From contig NW_019154050.1 of assembly GCF_001653235.2 (NCBI RefSeq), positions 1-64,000 of the forward strand: a DNA stretch of 64,000 nucleotides, written 5' to 3'. The position numbers and the translations under genes were made by a program. Origin of the DNA: Pochonia chlamydosporia 170. Its lineage: Eukaryota > Ascomycota > Sordariomycetes > Hypocreales > Clavicipitaceae. Every line of letters begins with the position of its first letter. The stretch's first letter is position 1. Under the pieces are notes generated by a model. The model made no database searches. It was given only the letters and a program-made list of their open reading frames with translations, and was not told where the DNA came from. Below are positions 61,461 through 64,000 of the stretch, piece after piece.

Positions 61461-63310
61461 ATGGTAGCTGGAATGGAAGCCCAGTTGCTGGCTTCCTCCG
61501 CCCCGAGCGGCTATATTTCCAGCATCGATACTCGGACCCAGTATCCCCAGCAACAACGGCGTCAGCTTATGGAGCAGTGGACAACTTTTTTTGCCGAACA
61601 AAATCACTCTGTTCCCCCTGAAACCCAAAGTATTGAGATGCCTCCTGATAGCGGCCAATTTTTCTCTCAGGCGGGGCGGATGCCTCAGCAAACAGCTTAT
61701 CATCGGGGATATCAACCCCGAATCTTAGAGCAGCAAGATGTAAGTAGAATTGGAATCAACCCCATTCTCCCACTCTGACTCAATGTAATCAATATGATCC
61801 AGTTATCCAGCGTATCGAAGGTGAAACCTAACATATTGCCACAGGTAGCCCTTACGTCTCTCGTTTCCCCCTCAGTGATCTTGGATCCTGACATCAACAT
61901 GGAAAATGCCTCTACGGCACCTGAAGCAATCCTTGGACCGTTTACTTCACCTGCTTTAAATACCCAAAACGACCCATCTTCTGTTTATGACAACATCACC
62001 CAGTCTGACAACTCACCGGAAAAGTATCTAGCGGCTCTGGCCATGCCTCTATCAGGCGGATCAAGTACAGTCTTAGCCAATAAGGCTAGAAAGTACAAGG
62101 TAATCAATAACTGGAATAAATGCGTTAAGAGCTCATACTTGGTTAAACCCAGGCACTGGGAAATAGGACCAAACCCTGGTACGGGGTCACAAATGGTCAT
62201 TGGAGACGATGACAGGAATTTGTTGAAATCGTCGGATCAGAGATTACTTCCTCTGCCGGACTCATCAACTCAAGGCTCCGACGAACATGCGTCCGCATCA
62301 CCAAAAAGTCTGCTGGAAATTGTCCCGCCTCGAAAATCCACTACTAAATCACCCTACATCCAAGCACAGGAAGGTAACAAGCAGCAACCCACACCTCATT
62401 CATTCCCTGACCGAAGAGCAGAAAGGAGAGCAGAACCAGCGGCGGCAACCGTATCCCGCTCCGCTGACTTCGTTGATGAGACTCCCCGTTTCGAAAGCCA
62501 AGAAGCCACCCGCGAACCACGAAAAAGACCTCCGTCATGAACAAGACAATTCCACGGAGCATATTACATTACTTGAGCTACCGGACTCAATCTCATACCC
62601 ACCGTCCGAGCCGATAAACATATCCCCATATATCAGAGAATTCCCGCATCGAGCCATGCTCACCGACGGGATCCCAGCAACAACCCTCTCTGTCCAATAC
62701 CATCCAGAAACCCGGAATATCATCAGCAAGACAAAATCCACAACTACAACCGGAATCATCTAGGATTAGCGCGCGTAAGACGGCCCCAATCGATGCCAAA
62801 AACAGCAGAAAACGATTCATTCGATCAATCCACTCCTCGCCTACGCTACTACTGAGAACATCTCCGAACATTAGGCTTCTACTCCTGAGAACTCCTGGCT
62901 TCTCGATGGCGGACACAGCTTCTAGGTCGCTCAAAACCAAATCAAACTACCGTACCATGTTGGAAAGGAATACAGTGCCTGGAGTTTCATATCCTACAGA
63001 GGCGTTAATGAATCTCACAGCCAAGCGAATTGCTCACAAGCTTGCTGAGCAAGGACATAGAAACCGTATCAATTCTGCTCTGCAAATAATGGCTAGCTTT
63101 TTGCTGGATCACCGAAAGTTGGACGAGGGTGATGGGGAACAGATGGATGGCAAGGTACAGCCGAGCATACTAAACAGCAAAGCAAGTGTGGTGGAAAATG
63201 CCACTTCGTATATGATGAAACTTAGAATGGAGAATGACGACCTAAGGCAAGAGCTGCGAAAGCTCAGGACCCAGCTGAAAGAAGCGAGGCTAAAACAGCC
63301 CGCGACGTAG
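61461..63310 (+). pseudogene. NUC-1/PHO4-type bHLH transcription factor, frameshifted
   Basis: Exon 1 (61461-61739) joins exon 2 through a 105-nt intron (61740-61844, GTAAGT ... CTAAC ... CACAG). The protein is Ser/Pro/Gln-rich and ends in a basic helix-loop-helix at about 63010-63270: KSNYRTML, VPGVSYP, then KRIAHKLAEQGHRNRIN, helix 2 beginning SKASVVENATSYM and a leucine-patterned coil. This layout matches fungal phosphate-starvation regulators. The reading frame changes twice. The first change (62377-62419) can be explained by a 43-nt GTAACA...AAG intron; the second, near 62630, looks like a real frameshift. In the basic region a His replaces an Arg usual in the DNA-contact set (QGHRNR). 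Likely a decaying gene or paralogue. Confidence 0.7.
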
Positions 63311-63568
63311 CCACCGCAGCACGGTAATGCAAATGTAACTCACTCACCTCAGCAAACATCACAATCCTATCTGGTTCTGACCACAGCAGTTGGAAACCCA
63401 CTATCTTGTCGTGTATGAGGTCGATAATAATGACCTAAAGAGTTCAACATGCAGAATGTAATTGTATGCCCTACCAGTGTGCATGTGGGGAGGATATTGG
63501 AAGTGTTTCTTGCTATCAACTGAATTGGCTCCAAGGCTCCAAGGCTACAACAACGTACATACCAGGTG
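63311..63568. other. Spacer between bHLH gene and hAT remnant
   Basis: No feature identified in about 260 bp. Confidence 0.3.
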
Positions 63569-63906
63569 TGAGGGAGAAGGGATTGCAGATGAGTTCGAGA
63601 GGTGGCTACGTACAAAGCAGGATGTATATACCAAGCACGATAACCCACTGCAGTATTGGTCCACTAAGCGGTTTGAATACCCTCGTGTAGCCAAGATGGC
63701 CATTGATATCCTGTCTATTCCCGCCATGGCGGCCGAATGTGAGAGATCTTTTCGTCTGCAGGCAGCATGGTGTCTCCAAAGCGCACTCGATTGGATTCGA
63801 GTACAATTTCTGTTGCCCAAACGGTCAGATCATGGTTGAAAGCTGGATTGTTGGAAGGGTATGACTGGTTGCTCAAGGGCATGGGTGAGGACCTGCCCGA
63901 GGGTTA
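63569..63906 (+). pseudogene. hAT transposase C-terminal remnant
   Basis: Encodes the hAT dimerisation domain (NPLQYWSTKRFEYP ... MAAECERSF), then a frame change near 63755 followed by the usual end (SWLKAG-like, stop near 63906). Closest in style to the hAT-B transposase at 20128-22635. The rest of the element and both terminal repeats are absent or beyond recognition. Confidence 0.8.
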
Positions 63907-63924
63907 GGTTAGCCTCTGCGAAAA

Positions 63925-63990
63925 ATGTAGATAGATGGCATCTATCTACATCTATATGTAGCCTACATCTACCTATCTATCTTGCAGTCC
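63925..63990. repeat. TAGATAGAT/ATCTATC simple inverted repeat
   Basis: Tandem and inverted GTAGATAGATG/CATCTATCTAC units near the right edge, able to form a hairpin. Simple-sequence DNA. Confidence 0.8.
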
Positions 63991-64000
63991 ATGACTAAGC

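Noticed and set aside
1..64000. CRISPR arrays, bacterial operons or ribosome-binding sites
   Set aside because: The sequence is eukaryotic (spliced genes, fungal transposons); no regularly spaced short repeats were seen.

Overview
This window looks like a transposon-rich stretch of a filamentous ascomycete genome, probably a sordariomycete and possibly Hypocreales. The evidence is short GT-AG introns with CTAAC-type branch sites, a kexin gene, an MHYT-domain signalling gene, a NUC-1/PHO4-type bHLH gene, and transposon families typical of such fungi (Fot1/pogo, Tad-like LINEs, hAT, Ty1/copia, Ty3/gypsy, Helitron). The species call is inference. One 100-N gap (35747-35846) and a single N (39948) mark assembly joins, and duplicated sequence lies at both.

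Layout. 1-1450: the LTR and gag end of a minus-strand Ty3/gypsy element that runs off the left edge. 1757-7612: a decayed Helitron whose Rep/Pif1 helicase has lost its P-loop. 7807-10609: a hAT element with one frameshift, abutting a broken OrsD-like gene (10610-12988). 13653-16263: an intact three-exon kexin (KexB) gene. 17014-18932: a complete Fot1/pogo element with an intact transposase. 19254-19565: a small ORF ending in a CaaX-like motif, with a complete 3.2-kb hAT element (19627-22828, perfect 8-bp target duplication) inserted 61 bp after its stop. 23054-26088: a six-exon MHYT-domain membrane signalling gene. 27.7-28.2 kb: a Helitron-like repeat. 29042-31087: a dead carboxylesterase gene. 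31-34 kb: copies of a short LTR-like repeat, one inserted in a LINE (33716-35746) next to the N gap. 35848-37874: a 500-bp near-identical direct repeat. 38174-38467: a small conserved-type fungal ORF. 39708-45345: a nearly complete Tad-like LINE with ORF1 and ORF2 coupled by ATGA. 45-47 kb: hAT fragments and a 729-bp non-autonomous hAT. 48255-48840: a two-exon gene for a possible secreted protein. 49748-53309: a Ty1/copia element lacking reverse transcriptase and 3' LTR, carrying two inverted 211-bp hAT MITEs. 53.3-61.4 kb: mostly non-coding, with remnants, a solo LTR and a membrane-protein fragment. 61461-63310: a frameshifted NUC-1/PHO4-type bHLH gene. 63569-63906: the 3' end of another hAT transposase.

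The genes do not form an operon or an obvious pathway. The best-supported functional host genes are kexB and the MHYT gene, with three smaller candidates. The rest is a nested transposon graveyard in which several elements look recent: perfect target duplications, intact ORFs, and no obvious heavy RIP. I saw no CRISPR array, tRNA or rRNA. The most useful observations are the exact insertion boundaries with target duplications, the shared non-canonical Helitron 3' end, two nested insertions whose lengths preserve the host element's reading frame, and a hidden last exon of the MHYT gene.
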